The notes under the pieces: model-generated
The model's input: the letters and a program-made list of their open reading frames with translations, nothing else
What the model was told of the DNA's origin: nothing
Databases searched by the model: none
Program-made: the position numbers and the translations under genes
From: Artemia franciscana
Lineage: Eukaryota; Arthropoda; Branchiopoda; Anostraca; Artemiidae
NCBI RefSeq assembly: GCF_032884065.1
Contig: NC_088880.1
Location: 33,011,298-33,075,297, forward strand
Length of the DNA stretch: 64,000 bases
Direction of reading: 5' to 3'
Part shown: piece by piece, positions 13,357 through 25,139 of the stretch
How positions within the stretch are numbered: the first letter of the stretch is position 1
How the letters are laid out: every line of letters starts with the position of its first letter

Positions 13357-13359
13357 TCA

Positions 13360-14470
13360 ACTAAAAGAAAGGAGCATGCTTAAAAAGAACAGAAATTATT
13401 ATGAGTATGGTGGGCATTTCTCTTCCTAAACACTTTGTTCTTTACGCTGTGGTTTTTAGTACTTTACATAAAATCTTCTTCGTCCTGGATGAGTCCCAAC
13501 TTGGGGGCATAAGGGGTCTGAAAGTCTAGTTTATTCTTTATATGTTAAGGGACTTGCTCCTTAGAAGAGAAAAGCAATCAGAAAGTGATCTTAAATGGGT
13601 TGTAATATGTGTTTTTAATATTCAATATGTGTTTTAATATTCAGTGGTTCAAGATTTACTGCAGAAATTAGTGACAAAAAACTATTCGTTTTGTTGTGAA
13701 TTTGTGGAATTTTAAAGAATCTGTAACGTCATGCAACAGCGAAAGTGGTAGCTAACGTCAGCCTCACTGAGCAATTTCCCCTTAAAGTTCATCACGAGTA
13801 TGCACAGTTTCTTCCCTCTGACCTTTTGTGGCTAGGGACATACCTCTGACCTTCTTGCCAGTGCAAATCTATTTGTTTCTCCAGCCATCTCCACCTCTCT
13901 GATTCTGCATGAGAAAAATTGAATCAAGGTATAGTCTCTCGCTAATCACCCGTAGGATCGTGACCGAAAGAAAAAGCAGATTTCTAAAAATCGCCTTATT
14001 TGGTCTCAAGGTCTTTGATTTAAGGGTTGGACAGTTTTCTTCTTGTGTTTTAAGACCTGTACAAGTGCGGACGGTAAGCTGGCTTTTTCGCAGAAAAGCC
14101 AATGCTTCCTTTATAAATTTTTGGTTTTGTTAAAGATGGACATCCAAAGAAGAAAACTCGTATGGCCAAGCATTCAAGCAGTATAGTATTTGAGATTGGA
14201 AAGGAATTCTAGTTTGAAACCGACGTAAATTACAGCCGTATTTGTTCAATGCTGCCGCTATTGGGGTTAAAAATATTACATCAGTCCGTCTTGTATTTCA
14301 GCTCTTACATTTTATTTTTTACATTTATTTTTTACATTTTACCTCTTACAGCTTAATAGTGGCATCGTTATCTGCTATCCAGCTTGTCTGTTTTAAAGAG
14401 GTTATCTCGAGACGATGTTGATCGAAAACCTGCTCGGGTGGTCTTCAATTGGTCGAATAACGCCTGCATT
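13360..14470. other. Intergenic sequence, no clear gene
   Basis: No supported gene. The string AGCCATCTCCACCTCTCTGA near 13883 resembles part of the minus-strand LINE 3' sequence near 45593, so part may be a very old LINE piece. Duplicated phrases such as AATATGTGTTTTAATATTCA occur near 13605-13640. Confidence 0.35.
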
Positions 14471-14479
14471 TTCACGATC

Positions 14480-15150
14480 AATAACAGGGTTGTGGTTAAC
14501 TATTGCTGGTGTAGTTACTACTACTACTGCCACTACTGAAAACTCGCGGCAGTACCAAGCCGACCGAGCACAGCACAATCACGTATGCTCCTCCTCCGCC
14601 TCAGTCAAATCATAGCTTCCCTCTTTGTTGCCTTTAATGAAATTCCAATTTCGTTTATATCTATTCTTACAGCATCTCTTCATCTCATTCAAACCTGGTT
14701 TTCATTTACCTCCAAATGGATGGCCAATAATTACATTCTTTGTCGATCTCTCATCCTTCTTCAGTCAATAATTGACTGATCGACTAATCGACTTATAATT
14801 TGACTAATTGACAATGATTGACTTATGAATAATTATCAGTCTCTCATCCTTCATCAGTCAAACCTGGCTCTGCAGCTTAAGCTATCTATCATTATCGTAC
14901 CAGAAAATGGCGTCGAACCATCTTTGTACAGCTTATTGTTTGATATGCATGTACAGTCAAACGAGAACTTAAAATTATCCTTCGATAATTCCTCTGCAAA
15001 ACATTTAACAAACCTTCGTCAGCCTTTCAAAATGTCCACGTTCCACATTATTCTTTGTTATTATCGTGGCTTCCAACATTGTAATTTTGCTTTACAAATT
15101 TTTCAGCTACGAAAATATACACTGCGTCTTAGGTATTCAACTTTTTGCGT
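14480..15150 (-). mobile_element. RTE-like LINE remnant, minus strand
   Basis: Read on the minus strand, 14690-14780 matches the LINE at 21050-21120 (GAAGGATGAGAGATC..., TTGGCCATCC, AACCAGGTTT), and 14840-14930 matches 20985-21070 (GTGTGGTTC..., AGGATGAAAGATGA). The tail equivalent lies at 14510-14535 (GTAGTAGTAGT-type on the minus strand). The segment CTCTCATCCTTC-TCAGTCAA is present twice (14748 and 14842), separated by a GACTAATCGA-rich filler, so the copy holds a small internal duplication. No frame survives. Confidence 0.5.
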
Positions 15151-15549
15151 CTTTACTGCAGCCACATCATGGTTGATTATCAGTCAGATTTTAAGATAGT
15201 CGATCAAGAACCAATGTTGGGTCAAGTACTGTAAAAAAGTATTTAAGTAAAAGAGCAAACAAATTTGAATCAAAACTGTATGGTACTAAGAATTCCAAAT
15301 AAATCTTGTTGAATTGCTTAGTGCTTAAGTACTTATTAATAAGAAGTACTTAATTATGTATTTAAAGTTCTATTGGAAAGATGTATTTAAATATTTCTTT
15401 GATTATTTAGAAATATAGGTAGATGTACATAAGTACCTACTCAACTTTGTCAACAACCTTTTGATGGTAGCTGGTTAAACTTGTATTCGACCGAAATTTA
15501 AAATCCGTTGCTATGGAAACAGTGCCTTAAAACCAGATTTTCTTTTACC

Positions 15550-15645
15550 ACAAGTGGGCTATTTATTAGAACACATCAACACTGTGGGCTATTTATTAAC
15601 ACAGTGGGCTATTTATTTTATGCACATGGGCTATTTATTAGAACC
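15550..15645. repeat. Short tandem repeat, GTGGGCTATTTATT units
   Basis: Four imperfect units of GTGGGCTATTTATTAGAACAC, about 20-27 bp each. The last reads ATGGGCTATTTATTAGAACC. Confidence 0.8.
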
Positions 15646-15649
15646 CCTG

Positions 15650-17150
15650 TCATATTTTCAGTTCTTCTAAAGAAATTTAATCGTGTTTGTCTATTTTAAA
15701 AATTCTATTAAAATTTGAAAAAATGACTAAATCTGGCTGGAAGAATATCTTTAAATTAGGACTTGTCAACTCAAGTCTAAAAGAAAAAAAAATTAAAATT
15801 TGATGCGCCTAGTATTATACATACAGAAGCATTTCTTTTTAGCCCTAATGCTACTGACCAGATACCTGTATTTTTCAGGGAAAGGGAACATCCACTCGTT
15901 TGGACAGGTGCTAAATCCTAAAAATAAATATGAGGCCTCACTCCTTGCGTACACAGGTATAATATCTATAAAGGCAATATGCAAAATTGTATAGCAAGCC
16001 CTTATCATTGATTGAATGTGCATCGCAAGAGCAGTTTTTTTACAAAAAAACTCCTAAGGTTGATGACGTCGCTTTCTCGGGGTCATATGAGAATCTCTCT
16101 GGAGAATATGTATCCTAAAAATGTATTAATATATCTTGGAAAACTGTAAATGTTCCTCCATCATGCGTGTTTTTCTAACTGATTTAGAAGGTGACCTTAT
16201 TTTATTGAGAAAAGTTTTATTTCGTTCGCTCTTTTTCGTAAATTGTCAGTTTTTTGTTCTTTTTTATTGTTGTTGTGTGGCTTTTTTATGTCTTTTTTAT
16301 TGTTGTTGTGTGGCTAGTAAAAAGTCTGACAAACGCACCAAAGAAGTAAAGAACTTGGACCCAGCCTGGCTCTAAGAATTCATTCTGATGCGGGTGATTT
16401 TTACCAAAGTCTTCTGTTGAAAAAATAATGCAATTTTAGAACTACTAGAATTTTTTGTGCTAGGAACACAGTTTATTATGCTAAGAGGGGAGGGGGGCTT
16501 CGAAGTCGGCTTACTTCTTGTAAAAGGCTCCTAACCTGGCCCTATACATGTGATAGATCCAAGATTTTTCAAGAATGGGTTCCCTAGAATTTTTATGAAA
16601 CTTGTTTTCTTTGATAAATTTGTAGCTTAAGGAGCGTTCATATGCGTGTCTAGCTACAATCCTGTGTCTAGACATGTGTCAGGTCAGAAATCAATGTTTA
16701 GACAATTACCGTCCACAAGTAAAATTTAGTGCTTCTATTTCTAGATTCTAGAGTTCTAGAACTCAAAGCTCTAGATTCTAAAACTCAAAGTCTAGGATTT
16801 TCGATTACAGCAAATCAGAATGCGTCAAGTTCCACTATTTTTATTATCTACGTTTACATTTTTAAACTGAAATTTAATTTTGTTTTTTCATTAATTGTTT
16901 GTTTTTTCTTCATGTTAAGCAAGTATGCAACACCATACATAATAGTAAGGTACACTAAGACAATTTTTTGGCTTGTCTTATCCATTATCTTGTGACGGTA
17001 AAAACAGGGATTACAATTTTGAAAGTTTTGCCCGCATAAGATCTCTTGATTGGCTAGAAATGACAACCCGAATCCATTTGAAACTAAATTTGTAGTATTA
17101 GCTAAGCACTGAGTTCTTCAGGCCTCTAAAGCTGAATGATTTAGTCTGAA
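15650..17150. other. Intergenic sequence with small duplications only
   Basis: No gene recognised. A 26-bp unit (TTTTTTATTGTTGTTGTGTGG plus CT) is directly duplicated at 16261-16283 and 16290-16315. The segment 16738-16795 repeats TCTAGATTCTA/AACTCAAAG motifs. Open frames near 15793-16023 on both strands have no recognisable motif. Confidence 0.35.
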
Positions 17151-17384
17151 GTCTTCTCTCCTTTTGTGTCGTCTCGATCATCATCCGCCTTTGACGATGG
17201 TTACCATACTAGATTCTTTTGTTCTACCCGCCATCATTTTACTGCACCACATATTAGGTTTTTTTTTTTTGTTTTTTTTTTTTTTTGTTTTTTTTTGTAT
17301 AATGATAGTCCATATATAGAATGGAATAAAATTATAATACTTTACAGACGTACAAAAAAACTTAAAGTCCGCAAAAACTTAAAC

Positions 17385-17442
17385 CCATTTAGGAGTTTCT
17401 TTCTCCGGGTACCCATTTAGAGCTGGGTCGAGTCTGGCTGAG
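17385..17442 (-). mobile_element. Fragment of the tRNA-derived SINE, minus strand
   Basis: On the minus strand it reads TAAGCTCAGCCAGACTCGAC, CCAGCTCTAAATGGGTACCC, GGAGAAA, the central part of the SINE copies at 52217 and 62551. Confidence 0.7.
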
Positions 17443-18186
17443 CTTACGTTTCACATTATTTTTCTTACAATCAGAACCGTAGCCAGGCTCGGTGGTGCCA
17501 GGGGCAAAGTAAATTACAGCCCTCCCCCCACCGGGCACTAATATAAATAAAAAAGCCGTATCAAAGTGAAAAATTTGAAAAAAGTGCCCCCCAGCCCAAG
17601 CTCCCTCCAGTGCTGGTACCTGGACCAGTTGCCCAGGTTTCCATTTCATATTGTTTAAATCATAAACAAATAATTCAAGGTATTAAAGTTAACACTGCCC
17701 ATATGTCCAACTCAGGTGGTAATAGACATTTAAATTTTATACGAGAAGTTGCTATTTTAAGAAGAAAAACCATTAAAAGTAATCTGTAATTCTTGTTTTT
17801 TGTCTAAATTGTAGGCTATTCTATGAGAGAGGCCGGCAAAATTACACCGAAGAGCCAAATTCAGACCCCCCCCCCCCGGTATTTGTTTCTAGAACCAGCT
17901 TTGAAATAGATATGAGATATTATAAGTTTTTCATGAAAAGAGTTTCATTCAAAATTAGAAAAATAAAAAGATCTGTAACATTATAGTGTGAAGCGGGATT
18001 AAGTTACTCCACTTTATTATATAGCTTATAAAACTGTGCTAGAACGCCTTTGCGCTTGAGGTACTGGAATATTTTTGTCCAAGTCATCGCTGGTATCTCC
18101 TATCCCCTTGAAGAAAATTAAGTTGAAAAAAAAACCAACACAAATTTTTACCATAGGTATTTTCGGAGACAACACTGCCTTTCCAC

Positions 18187-18338
18187 GACGATAAATAGCA
18201 GTTCAAATAGGGATAAGTCCTTTTTTACACAGTGAAAAAACATTCACTGTATATGTGATCGAAATATCCAGTAATTTTTGAATGTTTTTTCACTGTCTAA
18301 TAAAAGGATTTATCCCTATCTCGACTGTTATTTATCGA
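18187..18338. mobile_element. Small foldback MITE
   Basis: Left arm ACGATAAATAGCAGTTCAAA, then GGGATAAGTCC and CAGTGAAAAAACATTCA. The right arm is the inverted sequence TGAATGTTTTTTCACTG, then GGATTTATCCC and CTGTTATTTATCG. The arms are about 58 bp and separated by about 35 bp. They are related to the strings at 11249 and 11514. Confidence 0.65.
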
Positions 18339-18859
18339 ATTTTTGCAACGAAAAGTAGAACAAAAACGAGGACCAATTAAGTCACTCAAGAAGTAAAACT
18401 TAAACCGACCAGAAATTACTATGAAGGATGAAATCAATTCAAAACGGAAAGAAAGTAAAATGAACTAGGATTACGTCGCTACAGCAACGTGAATTGTTAC
18501 AGTAACCTTTGGTTGGCTTTGCCTTTTCTGGTTTTTCTCTCACCTTCGATTGAACCCCTTAGTTAATAACTAGAACTGCCATGTCTAAAGAAGATTTTTT
18601 TCGTAAAAAGATAAGTAGATGACATGTTCCAAAAAGACGGTTCCTGAACAGGAATAAGCTTTGCTTACGAGTCAATCTGTGTTAGAGGAGAAACCCTCAA
18701 AGAAGGTAAATTTAAAGTCTGCTATTGCATTGGCTGTAAAGCTCTCCACTCTAAAATTTTATGACTGGCGTCTACTTGGCTGTAGTTAACCTCCTACTGA
18801 ATTTCTAGAGAATGCAGACACGTTAGTGCAAAAGGTAGATGGGGTTCAGAGGTGATGGA

Positions 18860-19780
18860 TACCTCTGATGTTCCCATCCGCTGTGTTCCCTTGGCCCAAG
18901 ATTTTTGTACTTTCCCCAAGAATTTCAAGCCTGATAATAGGAGTTGCCTCAGAAGGTTCAAGGGCCGACTTTCCTGCTCTTATCATGCAGATAAAAAATG
19001 ATTGGGGTGAAGGGGAGGTGTCTTCGAGGGGGCAAGGGCCAATTTGGCTTGAAATTATACACATTCAAAATCATTGCACGTTTTCGTTTCAACCAAGGTG
19101 CAGCATAAAATTTTGCACTTAAATTTCAAGGTGGTTTAGCTGGGGGATCCTGAAGGGACAACTTTCCTAATTTAGTTTCCCAAACGTGTAGATTAAAATT
19201 CTTGAGTGTTTCTTTTTCAAATAGGGTGAAACATGCCTACTGTTCTACTCAAAAGTTGGCATTGCTAGGGGCGAGGAGAGGGTGCTCCGCGATTTCGCTT
19301 CCAGTCAAATGCGACATTTCTGCTAAAAATGTGGTAGGGAGAAAGGGAGTGCTGTAAGGAATATTGCCCCACTTCGGGAACAACACAGATTGAGAATCAT
19401 TGCACGTTTTCTATTTTAAGAACATGCTAAATACCTATATTTCAACTAAAAAAAATAAAGATGGAAGGGGTGGGAAGTGCTGGAGGGGAGTCGTAAGTCC
19501 ACTTTGATCTACCAGTCGTATAGATGAATATCCTTGCATGATAGTGGCTCAAAAAAGGTGCAGGATGCCTATTGTTATAATAAAGAGTTGGTAGGGGTGC
19601 CGGAGAGCATATCTCGAGGGGCATGCCTAACTCTGGTCCTCCAATCTAGTAGATTGGAAATTTTTCGGTTATTTCGTTCAAACAAGGTGTAAAATGCCGA
19701 CCTTCGTGCTGAAAATTGCAATGTGAGGAGTGGACTTCATTGGAAGGTCTGGTGGGTGGTGAAATCGGAGAAGCCTGTGC
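18860..19780. repeat. Degenerate tandem array, roughly 190-bp units
   Basis: Recurring motifs in the same order: ATCATTGCACGTTTTC (19070 and 19397), AAGGTGCAG/AAGGTGTAAAATGCC (19098, 19556, 19688), CAAAAGTTGGCATT/AGAGTTGGTAGGGGTGC (19249, 19583), and CTCGAGGGGGCA/CTCGAGGGGCATG (19025, 19613). Four to five diverged units can be recognised. No reading frame crosses the array. Confidence 0.5.
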
Positions 19781-19979
19781 TCACTTGTGCTTCCGTTATT
19801 TACGGAAGTTATTTGTATCGTTATTTATTCTTTACGGCAAACTAAATAGATTTATTTAAATGCAATCATCAATCTTAATCAATTAATTATTATTCTTATC
19901 ATTAATCGAATCATTAATCAACAGTTACTTAACAGAAGTAACTTTCGGAAAGAACAAAAAAAAGTCTACACTTCAGAAA

Positions 19980-21300
19980 CAACAGATGTAGACGTTTTGA
20001 GGTTAGAAATAAGTTACGGAAGATTATGAATATGATTTTTGAAAAGGGGGAAGTACCTAGCTATTTTTGGAAAACCCTAATCAAATTCCTATATAAGGAA
20101 GGTGATACGAGTGAGTGCAGTAATTATAGCAAAATACTTCCTATGGTGACACATTTTAGGCTTAGAGATGCTGTATGCAAAATTTTAAGAGAAGAGCAGT
20201 ATGGTCTTAGGAAGCGTAGAGGAGGTGTCAACCAAATTTTCACTCTTAGTTTAATAATTGAGAAGTGTTTGTGTCATAAAAACACCTTTAGTCCTTGGTT
20301 TATAGATTACGGGCAAACGTTTGATTCAGCTGATAAAAGAGCTTTGGCGAAGGTCTTATCCTTGTATGATATACTAGACATATACATTAAAATGATTAGT
20401 GTTATGTACGAGAAATACACGAATGCGGTTAAGGTAAGAAATGAGGTTAGTAACTGGTTTCGTATTAAATCAGGAGTTAAACAGGGCTGTGTTTTATTCC
20501 AATTTATATGGATCATTTTAATGGACTTTTTCTTAATGAGCACAGCAAAGACAATGGGTGAACACGAAGTCAAATGGGAAAGTAAAACTTTCCTGGAGTT
20601 AGATTATGCTGATGATTTTAGCATCCTAGATAAAAGTGTGAGCAAAATGATTTATTTGTTAAAAGTTTCGGAAGTTCAGGGTGCTAGAATATGCTTTAAA
20701 ATTAATGTTAAGAAGACTAAGTCACTAAGACTGGAAATAAGTGAAGATGAAAAGGTGACGCTGTTGAAAAATGTTTGGAAGAATAGGGAGATAGGTCTTC
20801 GGACCGAGATTAGAATGTTGGAAGCTACAGTGACGACAGTGGTCAAGTATAATTCTGAAGCATGGGACCTCCAAAAAAACAGAGGTAGATTTGCTAGATG
20901 GTCTTTAAAGAAATCGCCTACGGACTGTTTCGGGCACCTGACTGACTGACTGTGTTTTGAACAAAGTAGGTTGTGCGAAAAGTGTGGTTCAATACCACTT
21001 TTAAGGGCTATAATGAGAGAAAGGTTGAGATAGCTAGGGCTTGTTCTGAGGATGAAGGATGACAGATTGCCAAAGATTGTCATTTTTGGCCAACCATCTA
21101 TAGTTAAATAAAAAGCAGGTTGTCTTTGGTTGGGTTGGGAGGATGTCGAAAGGAAAGATTTAAGGGGACTGAAAACTTCCTGGGAGGCTGTAAAGAAGGG
21201 GGTTTTGAATATATTGGGATGGAAGAGGAACGTGCGTAACTGTGTTGGCCTCAGCCGTCTTCATGTTGCGGTGTGTTCGTCGTAGTAATAGTGTAATAGT
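19980..21300 (+). mobile_element. RTE-like LINE remnant with reverse transcriptase
   Basis: Non-LTR retrotransposon 3' half. The open part 20026-20949 encodes reverse-transcriptase motifs. Downstream, in broken frame, comes the conserved end (CEKCGSIPLL, MKDDRLPKIVIFGQP, GWEDVERKDLRGLKTSW, NCVGLSRL), then a TAG/TAA triplet tail near 21280-21305. Fragments of the same family lie at 700-1359 (+), 6890-7200 (-), 14480-15150 (-) and 45365-45640 (-). The 5' half with the endonuclease is absent. Confidence 0.75.
20026..20949 (+). pseudogene. LINE reverse transcriptase domain, degenerate
   Basis: The 307-codon open stretch carries YGQTFDSADKRALAKVL (motif A region, where active elements usually have DF.KAFD), SGVKQGCVL (motif B) and LDYADDFSIL (the catalytic YADD of motif C). 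Near residue 245 it jumps from KVTLLKNV to IGLRTEIRMLE, consistent with a deletion inside the thumb region. Stops and frameshifts follow at 20950 onward. Polymerase activity is therefore not expected from this copy. The start shown is only the first ATG of the open stretch; similarity begins somewhat before it. Confidence 0.75.
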
Positions 21301-21309
21301 AGTAATCTA

Positions 21310-22310
21310 TAGCTAGCTATTTTTCTATACTTCACATATTCATAGTTATTTTTCTTTCGCTAGTTTGACAAGTGTTCTTTTTTTATATTTTTAATTCTAC
21401 AACAACAAAAAACCGTTGAGGGAGGTAACCCCACTTTATTTTTGGTATTTTTGTTCCTTTCCAGTTCAACTTCTTCTTGTGTGGCGATAGCTGCTCGTTT
21501 TTAATTGAACTTCTTATAGAAGTTAATTGGTGCTCGCTTAAGTTTAAGTATCGTTCTTTAAAGGTTTGTTAACATATTCTTTTACAATTTAATTTCGGTT
21601 GCGATCTAGTCCCGACAAAAAATATTTTGCAAAATAGCATTGGCTGACGCTGCTTTCAATTGCTTTAGAAGTATTCTGGGAAATATTCCTAACAGCTAAA
21701 GCACAGAATTTATAATAGTAATGTAATGTTTGTTTTGCATATTGTTGAGAAACTTGTAGCATTAATGTGAAGTTGGAAAAACGTCGCCAAGCATTTGGTA
21801 ATAATTGTCTTTCTGTCTATTCTTTTCTTGATATTCTGAACACACATTGGACATAGAGTGAGGATCGACGAAACCTATCGCATGATAAACCATAACCCAA
21901 TTTTCAATGTCATTTGAGAGTGGAGATGAAATATTGGGGGCATTTATCACGGGTTGGTGATGAAAGGCTGCCTCTCGATTTATAGTGCTCGACAACCCCC
22001 GGTCTTTGCTAGTCAAGGAGAACAAAAATAACTTTCGGTAGGTCAATTGAGAAGAAGGCAAAGCTGATGAGGACTTCAATGAGGGAACTTAATTCAAAAC
22101 CTTAGTACAAGTTTATGTGGCGAACAACTATGGTCACTGTATGTGCCTCTAGGCATAGGAGTAACTAAGTATGTTACGTTCTAATTTATGAGGTTTTATC
22201 ATATTTTGAAGCAGTAGAAGCACTCATAATCGTAAGAACCCCAAAATGCATTATCCCAAACTGGAAGATAAGCTGGCAACAGTAAGATACCAAGAAAACC
22301 GAAAACTCCT
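21310..22310. other. Intergenic, one unassigned minus-strand open frame
   Basis: A 105-codon minus-strand frame at 21762-22079 includes NDIENWVMVYHAIGFVDP. It has no motif I recognise, and no neighbouring exon was found. Nothing else is supported in this stretch. Confidence 0.3.
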
Positions 22311-22320
22311 CGTCGATGCT

Positions 22321-22351
22321 TTTTGTGCCTCCGGAATCTGGAGGCACAAAA
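22321..22351. repeat. Perfect 12-bp stem hairpin
   Basis: TTTTGTGCCTCC pairs exactly with GGAGGCACAAAA around a 7-base loop (GGAATCT). It sits alone in unannotated sequence. Confidence 0.8.
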
Positions 22352-22359
22352 TAGTTAAA

Positions 22360-23405
22360 AATAAGTTATTACCAAATCAGATACTGAAACATTTTTGTAT
22401 ACTAATTATTTTGGGCGTTCACCTCCTTTGAAAAAAACATCTGTTTCTAAACTTGACGATTGGATAGAGATAAAAACAACGAATCTTTGCCATGCTTTTC
22501 CTCATGTGGAAATCGAAAATACTTTTGTATAGATGTCTTTTAGTGTTAGCTGGTAGGCTTGAGAGCAACAACATGTTGATGTCAGGCTGTAGGTATGCCT
22601 CACTGAAGATTCACTAATGTTGATTACCTCCTCTCTGTTATCCGCTCAAAGCTTTTTTAATTAATTGCTGAAAACAGCTGTTATTGTTAACTCTAATTTT
22701 GAAAAATAAAATCCAGTAGTAAATTTTCTAGTGGCAACAAATTTTCTGAGAAAAGGTCTCATTTATATAATGAATTTCGATTTCGCGACAAGGCTATTGT
22801 ATGGGTTCTAGTGTAAGCTTCCGGTAAGCTGTTAGATGGCACTGTATTTTCGTGTCATCATTTTTTGAAGAATTCAACTTGTTCTTATGAACTGATGCTT
22901 CACAAAACTTCTTTTGCTGTTTTTTGTTTCATCACAGTAGCACCTACTTGCATTTTTTGTTATAATAATATCTATGTTAATTTGTTTAGCCTATTCATAA
23001 GCCATTTTGCACAGAAGTAATTTATTTGGCTTGAAAAGGACTTTACAGCAAAATTCTTGGAGGCCTAAGCTAGCTTAGTTTAAAGTAGCCTAAATGGGAG
23101 AAAGTCCAGACAGTACCATCAAAAAATTTAAATAGTCAATACAGCTCTAAATAATTGGATTTTCGCTACTATTAAATAATTTTTTCTAGCCACATTGTTG
23201 AAACATTCAGGAATTGATTTTAAAGCCTACACAGGCTTAGGTTATTCCTGAAAATAATATTCACCTCATACCAAAATTGTAAGTGAAGAGCTTTGAATTC
23301 AGTTTAATACTGCTACTATTTACAGGGAAATACTATAACATCCTCAAATTACTTTAAAACATTCTAAAATACTAACTTAGGTTACTTGCTATCATTCCTG
23401 AATAG
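22360..23405. other. Intergenic sequence, no recognised element
   Basis: AT-rich, without conserved frames. Scattered GGCCTA and TTAGGCC words become frequent after 23060, as in the foldback element that follows. Confidence 0.35.
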
Positions 23406-23410
23406 GCATA

Positions 23411-24071
23411 GGCCTATAAATGACTAAATTTTATGTAAAATTCTAGTTAATTGACTTCTTGCTATCTCAGAAAGGGTTTAGGCTAGGAAAAATGAAACTT
23501 TCAGGGATGGGTCTACAGGCTAAATTATGTCCTGGGAAGGTATTTTAAAGTACCCACCTCCACTCCTTCTTCCTCTAGAGGGCCCTGAAATTTGCCTACA
23601 TGACAGGTCTATTATACCTATTGAAATTTTGACAAACAACATTTTACCTTAATTTTCAGTTACTAGTTGTTTTTTCTCTGCCTTTAGTTCTGAAAATGCA
23701 ATTCCTGTTATTTGAGTAGAATTCTGAGCCACATCAATTTTTTTTTCTTCAAATTTTAGGAAATGTATTTTCATATCTTTAAGACCTTATTAAACTGAAT
23801 TGAGAAAAGTTATGAAGCTGAAAACAATTTAGTTGTACTTCAATTAAGCAGAAGATCTGTTTTGCAAGGTTTCACTTTTATAACACACATATTTTTAAAG
23901 GTCAGGGCCCTCTAGAGGGAGAAGGAGCAGAGGTAGTTGCTTCAAAATACCTTCCTGGGACATACTTTAGTCTGTAGATTCATCCTGGAAAGTTTCATTT
24001 TCCTAACCTAAACCCTTTCCAAGATAGCAAGAAGTCAATTAACTAGAATTTTACCAAATTTCATATAGGCC
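23411..24071. mobile_element. Foldback/MITE element of about 660 bp
   Basis: Left arm from GGCCTATAAATGACTAAATT to the GAGGGCCCTGAAATTTG region near 23600. The right arm, about 23893-24071, is its inverted copy and includes AGGGCCCTCTAGAGGGAGAA and ends TTTCATATAGGCC. Arms are about 175-190 bp with small indels, around a ~300-bp spacer. Shared strings include TTAATTGACTTCTTGCTATC and its complement GATAGCAAGAAGTCAATTAA. No coding capacity. Confidence 0.75.
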
Positions 24072-24079
24072 TTAAAGCA

Positions 24080-25130
24080 CATATAGTGTATATTTAACTA
24101 TTTTTTAATATTTCAATTTCTTTCTTCTCATTGATTTAACAATAAACCAGCATTGTGAAAAGAATAGACATGCTGTTAAGAATTCATTGACTGACCTATG
24201 TATGATTTGGGTTATTGGGTTAGTTTTTCCATTAGGGAATGGAACAGATCCCATGCAATAGCCTTGTTGCAGTATATTTGTAAGAAGTTTGATAGGTAGG
24301 CTTATAGGGTTCTCATGTGGGCCTATAGGGCTCTCTACAATTTCATAAGCCCCAGAAATAAGGGAAAGGTAGAGATAGCAGGTTGATAATATCTTTTCAG
24401 GGCATACTTTGGGTAAATTTTTCAATTAATGTAATATTAGGATAGTTAAGACAAAGGCCTAACCAAGTCTTGGAATCAGAATTTCATCCTGAATCTAAAT
24501 ACAACATTCATTTAGATCAGAAATGAACTTACACCCACCCATTAATGTGCAAACATATACCCTGAATTGTTTATGTACACCAAATTCTCTATAAGTCAAT
24601 CTTTTCATCAAGTTGATTTAGTTGTTTTTCAAAATAATAAAGAATTCTTTGCATAAACACATTGCAATGCATATATTTAAACATTTCATTTCATTTCTGA
24701 TGCAAATGGTTACTTAGATTTGTAAAGAAGTTTTTTTTTATAACTTCATAGGCCTATCCTCAGAGAATGTTGAGCAGTTCATGTATATGACCTAAAAACA
24801 AAGTGGGCATACTACTTGATGCCTTTTTAATGGTTTTTCATAGTTGCTTTACTTGCAAATTTGATTTTAACCAGACATGACCTTTCTAACCATACCAAAT
24901 ATATAGTCTCTATTATATATTTCTGATGTATTTATTGATTCTTGATTTTGCTGCCATTGATTCAATTTATGATCTGACTGATTTTAACAAGATTGATGCT
25001 AATAGAGGTAAATAAGCTGTATTTGAAATAAGAGACAAAGGTATTGTCTTTGAGGGTCTGTAATGAGCTTGAAATTGAATTTGATAAAAAGGCATCAACC
25101 TTTAATTACTTTAAATTGCCTCTTGAAGCA
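24080..25130. other. Intergenic sequence, no recognised element
   Basis: A 106-codon minus-strand frame (24105-24425) has no recognisable domain. No splice-supported exon or repeat structure was found. Confidence 0.3.
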
Positions 25131-25139
25131 ATCTAATGA

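Noticed and set aside
21762..22079. 105-codon minus-strand open frame
   Set aside because: No motif, splice context or homologue recognised. Length is compatible with chance, so it is only mentioned in the region entry.
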